Shown here: positions 21,514 to 28,259 of the stretch, one piece after another | How the letters are laid out: each line of letters begins with the position of its first letter | How positions within the stretch are numbered: position 1 is the stretch's first letter | Assembly (NCBI GenBank): GCA_051883075.1 | Contig: JBJETA010000162.1 | Location: forward strand, 1 to 28,259 | Length of the DNA: 28,259 nucleotides | Direction: 5' to 3' | Source: Aminipila sp051883075 | Lineage (GTDB): Bacteria > Bacillota > Clostridia > Peptostreptococcales > Anaerovoracaceae | Notes under the pieces: model-generated | Databases searched by the model: none | Told to the model about the DNA's origin: nothing | The model's input: only the letters and a program-made list of their open reading frames with translations | Translations under genes and position numbers: made by a program

Positions 21514-22886
21514 CACAAATTAAGTTCCTTTTCTATTTCCTCAAGCTGTTTTTCAACACTTTTAAAAGATGTGCTGCCGCTGGATTTTTTTGCTGCTATG
21601 CAGGCTTCCGGTTTTATGCGTTCATAAATATCCTCCCGAAACATCGGGGAAAACCTTTTAAGTTCTTCAAGGCTCAGTTCTTCTATGGTCACATCCCTTT
21701 TTTCGCAATACAGAACTATGTTTCCCACTATTTCATGACATTCCCTGAACGGAATTCCTTTAGCCACTAAATAATCAGCGGTGTCTGTGGCATTCATAAA
21801 TCCGTTTTTTACAGCCTTCGCCATATTTTCTTTCTTTATTTTCATAGCGGATATCATATCGGTAAAAATTTTCAGTGAAGCCTTTACTGTATCTGCCGCA
21901 TCAAACAGCGGCTGTTTGTCCTCCTGCATGTCTTTGTTGTATGCAAGCGGCAGTCCCTTCATAACAGTAAGAAGGGTGATAAGGTCGCCGTAAACCCTTC
22001 CCGTTTTTCCCCTTATCAGCTCCGCCATATCCGGATTTTTCTTCTGCGGCATGATGCTGCTTCCTGTGCTGAAAGCATCATCCATCTCAATAAAACCGAA
22101 TTCTGATGAGTTCCATAGTATAAGTTCTTCACAAAATCTTGAAAGATGCATCTGTGTTATGGCACAATCTCCCAGAAATTCAAGTGCGAAATCCCTGTCA
22201 CTTACAGCATCCATCGCATTTGTGCATATACCTGCAAAGCCCAGCTTTTCCGCCAGATATTCTCTGTCTGTATCATACGGTGTCCCTGCCAGTGCCCCTG
22301 CACCCAGCGGCAGAAAATCCATTCTTTTGTAGCAATCTTCAAATCTCTCTGCGTCACGTCTGAACATCTGGTAATAGCAAATCATATAATAGGCAAAGGT
22401 TACAGGCTGCGCTCTCTGAAGATGTGTATATCCGGGCATTATCGTTTCTTTATTTTCCGCTGCGAGCTTATACAGCGTCTTTTTCAGCTCCGTCAGGAGC
22501 TCTTTTATTCCGGTTATTTCGTCTTTCAGATAAAGCCTTATGTCTACCGCAACCTGGTCGTTTCTGCTTCGTGCGGTATGGAGTTTTTTTCCCGCACTAC
22601 CGATTTTTTCGGTCAGCAGGCTTTCGACATTCATGTGAATGTCCTCCTGTGCCCGCGAAAATTCAAGCTTTCCTTTATCAGCCTCTTCCAGAATCTCATT
22701 CAGCCCTTTTTGTATAATTTCTGATTCATTTTCAGTAATAATTCCTTGTTTTCCCAGCATGTCCGCATGTGCGATGCTTCCTCTTATATCCTGCCGGTAC
22801 ATTCTTTTGTCAAAATCTATAGATGCGTTGAAATCATTTGCTGCATCTGAAGTTTCTTTCGAGAACCTGCCTTTCCAAAGTTTCAT
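21510..22886 (-). CDS. argH: argininosuccinate lyase
   Basis: 458 residues, normal length. Splits argininosuccinate to arginine and fumarate, the last step of arginine synthesis; homotetramer of the fumarase/aspartase fold. Visible are LWKGRFSKETSDAANDFNAS at the start, HTARSRNDQVAVDIRLYL, GYTHLQRAQPVTF and the superfamily signature GSSIMPQKKNP (275-285) with the catalytic Ser pair. ATG with GGGAGGAA upstream. It follows argG by 18 bases as a two-gene operon. No terminator follows before the FliD-like promoter. Confidence 0.98.
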   Translation of the reverse strand: MKLWKGRFSKETSDAANDFNASIDFDKRMYRQDIRGSIAHADMLGKQGIITENESEIIQKGLNEILEEADKGKLEFSRAQEDIHMNVESLLTEKIGSAGKKLHTARSRNDQVAVDIRLYLKDEITGIKELLTELKKTLYKLAAENKETIMPGYTHLQRAQPVTFAYYMICYYQMFRRDAERFEDCYKRMDFLPLGAGALAGTPYDTDREYLAEKLGFAGICTNAMDAVSDRDFALEFLGDCAITQMHLSRFCEELILWNSSEFGFIEMDDAFSTGSSIMPQKKNPDMAELIRGKTGRVYGDLITLLTVMKGLPLAYNKDMQEDKQPLFDAADTVKASLKIFTDMISAMKIKKENMAKAVKNGFMNATDTADYLVAKGIPFRECHEIVGNIVLYCEKRDVTIEELSLEELKRFSPMFREDIYERIKPEACIAAKKSSGSTSFKSVEKQLEEIEKELNLC

Positions 22887-22904
22887 TTCATTCCTCCCGC
22901 ATTT

Positions 22905-24107
22905 TTATAAGCTCTTTTTCTGCATGGCCCTGATTTTGAGCGGTAATGAAAACAGATTTATGAAGCCTTCCGCATCGCTCTGATTATATACATCATCGAC
23001 TCCGAAAGTGGCAAATTCTTCACTGTAAAGAGAGTTTGGCGACTGGGTGGCGACCGGAATTGCATTTCCCTTATAAAGCTTCATTTTAACTTTTCCCGTT
23101 ACTGTTTCCTGAGTGGAGTCAACAAATCTGCTGAGAGCTTCTCTCAAAGGAGTATACCACAAACCGTCATACACAAGCTGTGCAAACTTCTGTGACACAA
23201 TATTTTTGTACTGCATGGTATCTCTGTCAAGAACCAGCTTTTCAAGGGCTTCATGTGCTTTGAAAAGAATAGTTCCGCCCGGAGTTTCATAAACTCCTCT
23301 TGACTTCATGCCTACAAGTCTGTTTTCTACAATATCTATTGTTCCTACTCCGTTTTCTCCGCCAAGCTTATTAAGCTTAGTAAGCAGAAAAACCGCATTG
23401 CCCTTTTCACCGTTTATGGCCTTAGGAACTCCCTTTTCAAATTCTATCTCAACATATGTAGGTTCATCCGGTGCCGCCTCAGGGGTCACGCTTAAAACAT
23501 GAATGTCTGCCTTGTGTTCATTCCATGGGTCTTCAAGGTTTCCGCCCTCATGGCTTATATGCCAGATGTTTTCATCACGACTGTAAATTTTTTCAGTAGT
23601 CTGTGAGATTGGAATATTGTGGGCTTTTGCATATTCTATGCAGTCCTCTCGCGATTTAAGGTCCCAGCTTCTCCACGGTGCAATAATCTTTATTGACGGA
23701 TTCAATGCCTTTATGGTTGTTTCAAAACGTACCTGGTCATTTCCCTTTCCCGTGCAGCCGTGGGCAATGGCTTTGGCACCTTCTTTTTCCGCTATTTCCA
23801 CAAGCTTTTTTGCCATAAGCGGTCTTGCCATGGATGTCCCGAGCAGATAGTCATTTTCATATACCGCATTTGCCTTAACAGTAGGCCATATATAGTCTTC
23901 CACAAACTCCTCCTGAATGTCAAGCATATAAGCTTTTACTGCTCCTGTCTTTAAAGCCTTCTGTTCTATTTCATTAAAATCCTCCTTCTGTCCCGCATTG
24001 CAGCAGACAGCAATTACATCACAATGATAGTTTTCTTTCAGCCATGCCAGAATAACCGAGGTATCAAGGCCTCCCGAATATGCCAGCACGATTTTTTCCT
24101 TTTCCAT
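22905..24107 (-). CDS. argG: argininosuccinate synthase
   Basis: 400 residues. Joins citrulline and aspartate with ATP to make argininosuccinate. The ATP PP-loop AYSGGLDTSVIL is at residues 9-20; GCTGKGNDQVRFE and KSREDCIEYAKAHNIPI follow, and the C-terminal tetramerisation helix is present. ATG with GGGAGGG upstream. First gene of argG-argH; preceded by a sigma-A promoter, a TTAGCGCTAA palindrome at the start site and tandem AT-rich repeats that resemble ArgR boxes. Its place inside the rpsB-to-pyrH cluster is unusual. Confidence 0.98.
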   Translation of the reverse strand: MEKEKIVLAYSGGLDTSVILAWLKENYHCDVIAVCCNAGQKEDFNEIEQKALKTGAVKAYMLDIQEEFVEDYIWPTVKANAVYENDYLLGTSMARPLMAKKLVEIAEKEGAKAIAHGCTGKGNDQVRFETTIKALNPSIKIIAPWRSWDLKSREDCIEYAKAHNIPISQTTEKIYSRDENIWHISHEGGNLEDPWNEHKADIHVLSVTPEAAPDEPTYVEIEFEKGVPKAINGEKGNAVFLLTKLNKLGGENGVGTIDIVENRLVGMKSRGVYETPGGTILFKAHEALEKLVLDRDTMQYKNIVSQKFAQLVYDGLWYTPLREALSRFVDSTQETVTGKVKMKLYKGNAIPVATQSPNSLYSEEFATFGVDDVYNQSDAEGFINLFSLPLKIRAMQKKSL

Positions 24108-24186
24108 AAAATTCCCTCCCCATATAAGTTACATACTTCAAATTCTCATCATTTGTTTTGTGATTTTTAACATATTTTTTATTCTT

Positions 24187-24232
24187 TTAGCGCTAATGTA
24201 TGTTATTATACTACAAATTTTATGGATTGCAA
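24187..24232 (-). promoter_or_regulatory. argG promoter with palindrome at the start site
   Basis: Minus strand -35 TTGCAA (24227-24232), 16-base spacer, -10 TATAAT (24205-24210). The likely start is near 24198. A perfect palindrome TTAGCGCTAA (24187-24196) lies immediately after it and could be an operator; it matches the TTAGNNCTAA form seen at the nhaC promoter. Confidence 0.65.
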
Positions 24233-24242
24233 CAAGTTTTTG

Positions 24243-24272
24243 AATATTTATTTGTTTTTTTTAATATTTATT
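24243..24272 (-). repeat. tandem ArgR-box-like repeats upstream of argG
   Basis: AATATTTATT occurs twice on the plus strand (24243-24252 and 24263-24272), exactly 20 bases apart. Read on the minus strand each lies in an ARG-box-like context; the promoter-proximal one has a perfect ATTCA right half. Paired ArgR operators normally have a 20-21 base period. They lie at about -45 to -75 of the argG promoter. Assignment to ArgR is inference. Confidence 0.35.
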
Positions 24273-24332
24273 ATGCGTATTATAAAGCCCCCGAACAGCA
24301 AATATCCTCCTGCAGATTCTCTATTTTTACCG

Positions 24333-24375
24333 AAAAAAAGAGCATGTCCAAAAGCCAAAGCTTTTCGGGCATGCT
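24333..24375 (-). terminator. intrinsic terminator after the Dabb-domain gene
   Basis: Minus strand: a stem of about 16 bp with one mismatch, arms 24360-24375 and 24341-24355, a short CAAA-type loop, and a run of seven T (24333-24339). It ends the GGDEF-Dabb transcript before argG. Confidence 0.85.
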
Positions 24376-24385
24376 TCAAATATCT

Positions 24386-24691
24386 TTATTTTACTTCAAA
24401 ATCCATACAGATTCTTGTTTTAATAAAAGGCTTTATTTTATTTTCTGCAACAGCAACATGTTCCGGATATTTTGCATATACCGCAAGAGCCTTTTCATCC
24501 TTAAGTGTACAGTCCAACATCACATCCGCATTTGAGGTTGCAAGCTTTTCTGTCTGTACCGTTATTTCCTCCAGTCCTTCAACTTTTCCCTTCAGTCCTT
24601 CAAGCCCCGCCTTTATTTCTTTTGCTCTCATCAGTTTTTCTTCTTCTGAAAGTTCATCCTTAAACTGCCATAATATGATGTGTTTTATCAT
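24386..24691 (-). CDS. Dabb-domain (stress-responsive A/B barrel) protein
   Basis: 101 residues, the usual size of a single Dabb domain. MIKHIILWQFKD at the start, ADVMLDCTLKDEKALAVYAK in the middle and a C-terminal FEVK strand are typical. Family members form dimeric ferredoxin-like barrels; roles differ and most bacterial ones are uncharacterised. Its ATG overlaps the stop codon of the GGDEF gene (ATGA type), and its GGAGGT ribosome site is in the last GGDEF codons, so the two are coupled. A strong terminator follows 11 bases after the stop. Confidence 0.85.
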   Translation of the reverse strand: MIKHIILWQFKDELSEEEKLMRAKEIKAGLEGLKGKVEGLEEITVQTEKLATSNADVMLDCTLKDEKALAVYAKYPEHVAVAENKIKPFIKTRICMDFEVK

Positions 24692-26286
24692 TTTTCATAC
24701 CTCCTACTGTTTTTATTACCTATAGTTTCGTAGTAATTAGTCTTTTGCTTATACATTTCTTCATCAGCAATTTTAAGGACTGAATCAAAATCTGTATCAA
24801 TCATTTCTTTATAAGCAATCCCTATTGATGCTGTTGTTCCCAGTTGAATCCTTGCTAATTCAATTTTCTCTTCAAATTCATCCCTCATTATGTTTGTAAG
24901 CACTGCAATAAATTCATCCCCACCAATTCGATAAACTTGATCATTTCCAAATATAGATTTCATGGTTTCTGCAGTTCTAAGAATAAATTGGTCACCTGCA
25001 TCATGTCCCTGCTTGTCATTAACCTCCTTTAAGCCATTTAAATCACACATAACAACTGCCAAAGACTCACTCACATTATATTTTTTTGTATATAACCATT
25101 CAAGTGCTTTTCTATTTTTGCAATTAGTAAGTTGGTCATGAAGTGCACTATACTCTAACATTTTTGCATTATTCCTAAGTCTTATCATAAATGATACAAT
25201 GAATTCCATCATTCCAATAAGTTCAGAAATATAGTTCAATTGTTCTCTTGGTGGATTATCAACGCCATAAAACCCAATCATTTTGCCTTCAATGACAATT
25301 GGCCCTGTAACAAGAGTATTGATACCTTGAGGCTTTAATGCATCGTATATAACTTCACTGATCTTTTTGTATTCCTCAATGTCATATATTATAATATTGT
25401 TGGACTTTTTATATTGCTGATACCATATTTCAATGACTCCTTCATAAGGGACATTTTGCAGATTGTCCATTTCCTTAGAAACGCCTTCTTTGCACCATTC
25501 GTAGGTGTTGTCAAAAGTTCCGTCTTTGTTTTCTTCAAATATGTACGCTCTGTCAGCATTCAATTTTTCCCCAATATATTGCATTAGCTGGTTAATCACC
25601 TTATGAGGACTCTCTTCTGATGAGGAATACCTAACCATGTCAGTAATAAACATTTCATAATTACTGATTCTTTCATGTGATTCTTTTTCAATTTGTTCCA
25701 AGGATTCAATTTCAATCTGATATAACAATCTTTGCAATTTGTTTCGCATAATAACAGAGGTAACAAGCATACTAAGAATTCCATATGGTATTATATCCAG
25801 CAAATTATATATATAAACCAACTCGTCCTGCGTAAAACGAGCAATAACAATATAAATGATTATGCTGAGCAAAATCAATCCGTTCATCAAATAAGCTCTT
25901 GTAGTAAACAAAAGTGGAACAAAAACCATCAAAACAATGTAATTAACAGTAAGCTCTTTCGGGGAGATTATTGCTCCCATTACAATTCCAAATGACAAAA
26001 GGGTAGAAAAAAAAGTATACACTAACAACTTCTGCACGAAAATACTGTTTGTTTTGATACGAGAAAAGCTCCAAAACAATAACGAAACGCAGCTATAAAC
26101 AATATATACAGTTAGGTATTTTTCAAAACTGGACGAGAACAGACTAACAACTGCCATTGCTCCAAATGTAATTGCAGCAATACATGAAAAAAAACGTAGT
26201 CCTTTCCAATTCTCATTCCAAATATCTTCTTCTATCTTGGCATAATCTTTTTCACTAATTAAAAAAAAAGGAAACAACTCTTTCAT
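24688..26286 (-). CDS. membrane GAF-GGDEF protein, probable diguanylate cyclase
   Basis: 532 residues from the ATG at 26286 (a TTG one codon earlier is also possible; GGAGGT serves both). Six membrane helices fill about 28-185, a coiled linker (about 185-215) leads to a GAF-like domain (about 215-375), then GGDEF (about 390-520). The active-site motif is an intact GGDEF (455-459) in YRIGGDEFIAVL, with CDLNGLKEVND and GHDAGDQFI. It would make c-di-GMP from GTP. The inhibitory RxxD site is not present: FGND stands at that place. Two 60-base samples have 33-35% GC against 47-52% in argH and tsf, a sign of later acquisition. It is coupled to the Dabb gene and has its own promoter. Confidence 0.88.
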   Translation of the reverse strand: MKELFPFFLISEKDYAKIEEDIWNENWKGLRFFSCIAAITFGAMAVVSLFSSSFEKYLTVYIVYSCVSLLFWSFSRIKTNSIFVQKLLVYTFFSTLLSFGIVMGAIISPKELTVNYIVLMVFVPLLFTTRAYLMNGLILLSIIIYIVIARFTQDELVYIYNLLDIIPYGILSMLVTSVIMRNKLQRLLYQIEIESLEQIEKESHERISNYEMFITDMVRYSSSEESPHKVINQLMQYIGEKLNADRAYIFEENKDGTFDNTYEWCKEGVSKEMDNLQNVPYEGVIEIWYQQYKKSNNIIIYDIEEYKKISEVIYDALKPQGINTLVTGPIVIEGKMIGFYGVDNPPREQLNYISELIGMMEFIVSFMIRLRNNAKMLEYSALHDQLTNCKNRKALEWLYTKKYNVSESLAVVMCDLNGLKEVNDKQGHDAGDQFILRTAETMKSIFGNDQVYRIGGDEFIAVLTNIMRDEFEEKIELARIQLGTTASIGIAYKEMIDTDFDSVLKIADEEMYKQKTNYYETIGNKNSRRYEK

Positions 26287-26313
26287 CAAGTATTACCTCC
26301 AAGTTTTTTCTAT

Positions 26314-26342
26314 ATCATATCACCGTTTTATTCATATTTAAA
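26314..26342 (-). promoter_or_regulatory. promoter of the GGDEF-Dabb operon
   Basis: Minus strand -35 TTTAAA (26337-26342), 17-base spacer, -10 TATGAT (26314-26319) preceded by TGA (extended -10). It lies between the tsf terminator and the GGDEF start, so the pair is transcribed separately from rpsB-tsf. Confidence 0.6.
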
Positions 26343-26389
26343 GCCCTGATTCTTTCTCTCTAAATTTCAAAAACCAAAATTCAAAACAA

Positions 26390-26424
26390 GAAAAAAAAGA
26401 AGGTCAGATTTAATCCAACCTTCT
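26390..26424 (-). terminator. intrinsic terminator of rpsB-tsf
   Basis: Minus strand: stem AGAAGGT / ACCTTCT (26418-26424 and 26398-26404) extended inward by a few pairs, followed by eight T. It lies 20 bases after the tsf stop codon and separates rpsB-tsf from the inserted block. Confidence 0.85.
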
Positions 26425-26443
26425 CTGTTCCATTTATAATTTA

Positions 26444-27532
26444 TTAAGCTAACTGAGCTGCAACTTCTGCTGCAAAGTCTTCTTCCTTCTTTTCGATACC
26501 TTCGCCTACTTCGAAACGAACTACCTTAGCAAGAGAAAGTGCTTTGTCTACAGTACCTAAGTACTGACCAACAGTCTGCTTTCCGTCTTCAGCTCTTACG
26601 TAAGTCTGATCTAATAAGCAGATATCCTTTAACTGCTTCTGGATACGACCTTCAACAAGTCCTGTGAAAATCTTGTTTCCTGAGATTTCTGCCTTATCAG
26701 CTACAGCAAGTTCAGCAAGCTTAGTCTTAGCTTCTTCTGATAAGAAGTTTGGTAAATAGTTGAAGTTGAATCCCTTGTCAGCTCTCTTTTCAGCTAAAAC
26801 AGCTGTATCTTCTGCGCTCCAAACACCATCAACAGCCTTATCTAACAACGCGTTCAGGATAGGCTTTGGTAGTGTGAACGGATCGTTTAATGCACTTTCA
26901 AGAGTAATCTTCTTTAAGTTTTCAAGTTCTGCAACTGAAATTTCATCTCTGCTTACATACTGTGGGTTCATAGCTGCAACCTGCATTGCAACGTTTGTAA
27001 GAGCTTCCCTGGTAGCATCGTTGTCAGTACCGTTAGCCGCAACGATAACACCGATTCTTCCGCCACCGTGGATGTATGAAGTAACAATGTCTCCTGAAAC
27101 CTTTTCGATTCTTCTTACAGAAAGGTTTTCACCGATCTTAGCAATCTTAGCAGTTAGAACTTCGCCAACTGTTGAGTCTTCAAAAGCCATAGCCTTGAAA
27201 GCTTCAATGTCTGTATTTTCAGCAGTTACCGCAAGCTTAGCAAGATCTTCTGCAAATGTTACGAATTCTTCATTCTTTGAAACGAAGTCTGTTTCTGAGT
27301 TAACTTCTACGCAAGCTGCAGTCTTTTTATCTGCCGAGAAAGCAATTCTTACCAAACCTTCTGCAGCAATTCTGCCTGACTTCTTAGCTGCCTTAGCAAG
27401 ACCCTTTTCTCTAAGGAATTCAACAGCCTTGTCCATATCGCCGTCTACTTCTACAAGAGCCTTCTTGCAGTCCATCATACCTGCGCCTGTCATTTCACGC
27501 AGTTCTTTTACCATCTGTGCTGTTATAGCCAT
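26444..27532 (-). CDS. tsf: elongation factor EF-Ts (long form)
   Basis: 362 residues, against about 293 in B. subtilis. EF-Ts is the guanine nucleotide exchange factor for EF-Tu. The N-terminal UBA-like domain has VKELREMTGAGMMDCKKAL; the core has VEVNSETDFVSKNEEF and the TDF motif that contacts EF-Tu; IHGGGRIGVIV and the C-terminal VRFEVGEGIEKKEEDF are standard. Residues about 217-290 contain some 60 extra residues between SALND and VEGRIQKQLKDICLLDQ, with FNFNYLPNFLSEEA inside. ATG with GAGGAGGAA upstream. It follows rpsB by 23 bases and ends in a strong terminator. Confidence 0.97.
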   Translation of the reverse strand: MAITAQMVKELREMTGAGMMDCKKALVEVDGDMDKAVEFLREKGLAKAAKKSGRIAAEGLVRIAFSADKKTAACVEVNSETDFVSKNEEFVTFAEDLAKLAVTAENTDIEAFKAMAFEDSTVGEVLTAKIAKIGENLSVRRIEKVSGDIVTSYIHGGGRIGVIVAANGTDNDATREALTNVAMQVAAMNPQYVSRDEISVAELENLKKITLESALNDPFTLPKPILNALLDKAVDGVWSAEDTAVLAEKRADKGFNFNYLPNFLSEEAKTKLAELAVADKAEISGNKIFTGLVEGRIQKQLKDICLLDQTYVRAEDGKQTVGQYLGTVDKALSLAKVVRFEVGEGIEKKEEDFAAEVAAQLA

Positions 27533-27555
27533 CTTGTGTTCCTCCTCAAATCAGT

Positions 27556-28259
27556 CTATTCTTCTTCAGCAGCAACTACTTCTTCAATTGAAGTAGGTTC
27601 AGCTTCTTCTGCAGCAACACCTTCGTCAAAGCTTTCGCCCTGGTTAGCTTCGATGATAGCATCAGCCATTCTTCCTGCAATAAGCTTTACAGCTCTGATA
27701 GCGTCATCGTTTGCAGGGATAATATAGTCAACATCATCAGGGTCACAGTTTGTATCAACGATACCTACGATAGGAATACCAAGGATTCTTGCTTCCTTAA
27801 CAGCGATTCTTTCCTTCTTAGGGTCTACGATAAATAATGCTGCAGGCATGCCCTTCATTTCCTTAATGCCGCCTAAGAACTTTTCAAGCTTTTCTAATTC
27901 CAGCTTAAGCTTGCTTACTTCCTTCTTTGAAAGCTTATCAAAAGTTCCGTCTTCTTCCATAGCCTTGATTTCGTATAATCTCTTGATTCTTCCTGCGATA
28001 GTCTTGTGGTTTGTAAGCATACCGCCCAACCATCTTTCGTTTACGAAATACATACCGCATCTCTTTGCTTCGTCAGCGATAGCAGCCTGAGCCTGCTTCT
28101 TTGTTCCTACGAAAAGAACAGGCTTACCGGAAGCGCCTACTTCCTTCATAAATTCGTAAGCTTCATCAATCTTCTTTACAGTCTTCTGTAGGTCGATGAT
28201 GTAAATTCCGTTTCTTTCTGTGAAGATGTAAGGAGCCATCTTAGGGTTCCATCTTCTTG
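27556..28259 (-). CDS. rpsB: 30S ribosomal protein uS2 (5' end outside window)
   Basis: The frame continues past the window edge: the codons just before the internal Met read RRWNPK, which belong to the usual GHQTRRWNPKM segment, so the internal ATG at 28239 is not the start. About 10-20 N-terminal residues are missing from view. Family text includes APYIFTERNGIYIIDLQKTV, VLFVGTKKQAQ, NERWLGGMLTN and GIPIVGIVDTNCDPDDVDY. uS2 is among the last proteins to join the 30S subunit. The C-terminus carries an acidic tail (about 30 residues) found in some Clostridia. It is followed by tsf, the universal pairing. Confidence 0.98.
   Translation of the reverse strand, partial: RRWNPKMAPYIFTERNGIYIIDLQKTVKKIDEAYEFMKEVGASGKPVLFVGTKKQAQAAIADEAKRCGMYFVNERWLGGMLTNHKTIAGRIKRLYEIKAMEEDGTFDKLSKKEVSKLKLELEKLEKFLGGIKEMKGMPAALFIVDPKKERIAVKEARILGIPIVGIVDTNCDPDDVDYIIPANDDAIRAVKLIAGRMADAIIEANQGESFDEGVAAEEAEPTSIEEVVAAEEE

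Noticed and set aside
24108..24385. T-box leader upstream of argG
   Set aside because: The predicted leader is only about 90 bases, with no T-box sequence or terminator/antiterminator pair before the ATG.
28191..28239. Start of rpsB at the ATG at 28239
   Set aside because: Upstream codons read RRWNPK, the conserved part before this Met, so the gene continues beyond the window.
1..28259. CRISPR arrays, insertion sequences, tRNA or rRNA genes
   Set aside because: Looked for regular repeats, terminal inverted repeats with transposase motifs and cloverleaf-type sequences; none was seen.

Overview
The window looks like chromosomal DNA of an anaerobic low-to-moderate GC member of the Bacillota, class Clostridia. 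The reasons are a PolC-type replicative polymerase, strong GGAGG ribosome sites, the MEP isoprenoid pathway (dxr, ispG), and the gene order of the Bacillota translation/replication superoperon. Every gene I can support lies on the minus strand, so transcription runs from 28259 towards 1. Species cannot be assigned from the sequence alone. I see no rRNA, tRNA, CRISPR array, insertion sequence or prophage.

Read in the direction of transcription, the layout is: rpsB (partial)-tsf with a strong terminator; an accessory block of six genes (GGDEF signalling protein, Dabb-domain protein, argG, argH, a FliD-like orphan, larB); pyrH-frr; an internal terminator; uppS-cdsA-dxr-rseP-ispG-thioesterase; polC behind a cluster of DnaA boxes; nhaC with a structured leader; a seven-helix membrane LuxR regulator; then rimP-nusA-ylxR-ylxQ-infB-rbfA-nrnA (partial) behind its own promoter and attenuator-like hairpin. 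In Bacillus subtilis the order is rpsB-tsf-pyrH-frr-uppS-cdsA-dxr-rseP-proS-polC-rimP-nusA-ylxR-ylxQ-infB-rbfA. Here that backbone is kept but opened at two places, tsf|pyrH and polC|rimP. ispG and a thioesterase occupy the place of proS.

The backbone joins ribosome and translation-factor production (rpsB, tsf, frr, infB, rimP, rbfA, nusA), envelope precursors (uppS, cdsA, dxr, ispG, rseP), UMP phosphorylation (pyrH) and DNA replication (polC). The inserted genes cover arginine synthesis, ion exchange, c-di-GMP signalling and nickel-pincer cofactor synthesis.

The strongest unusual observations are: (1) PolC lacks the DnaQ-like proofreading exonuclease normally inserted in its PHP domain, yet keeps a full nine-residue PHP metal-site pattern; (2) six exact DnaA-box matches in about 245 bases lie around the polC promoter; (3) the nhaC leader can hide the nhaC ribosome site in a 9-bp helix whose loop carries an 11-codon ORF; (4) terminator-like hairpins repeatedly sit 17-50 bases before start codons (rimP, ispG, uppS, pyrH, larB), some with no room for a promoter in between.
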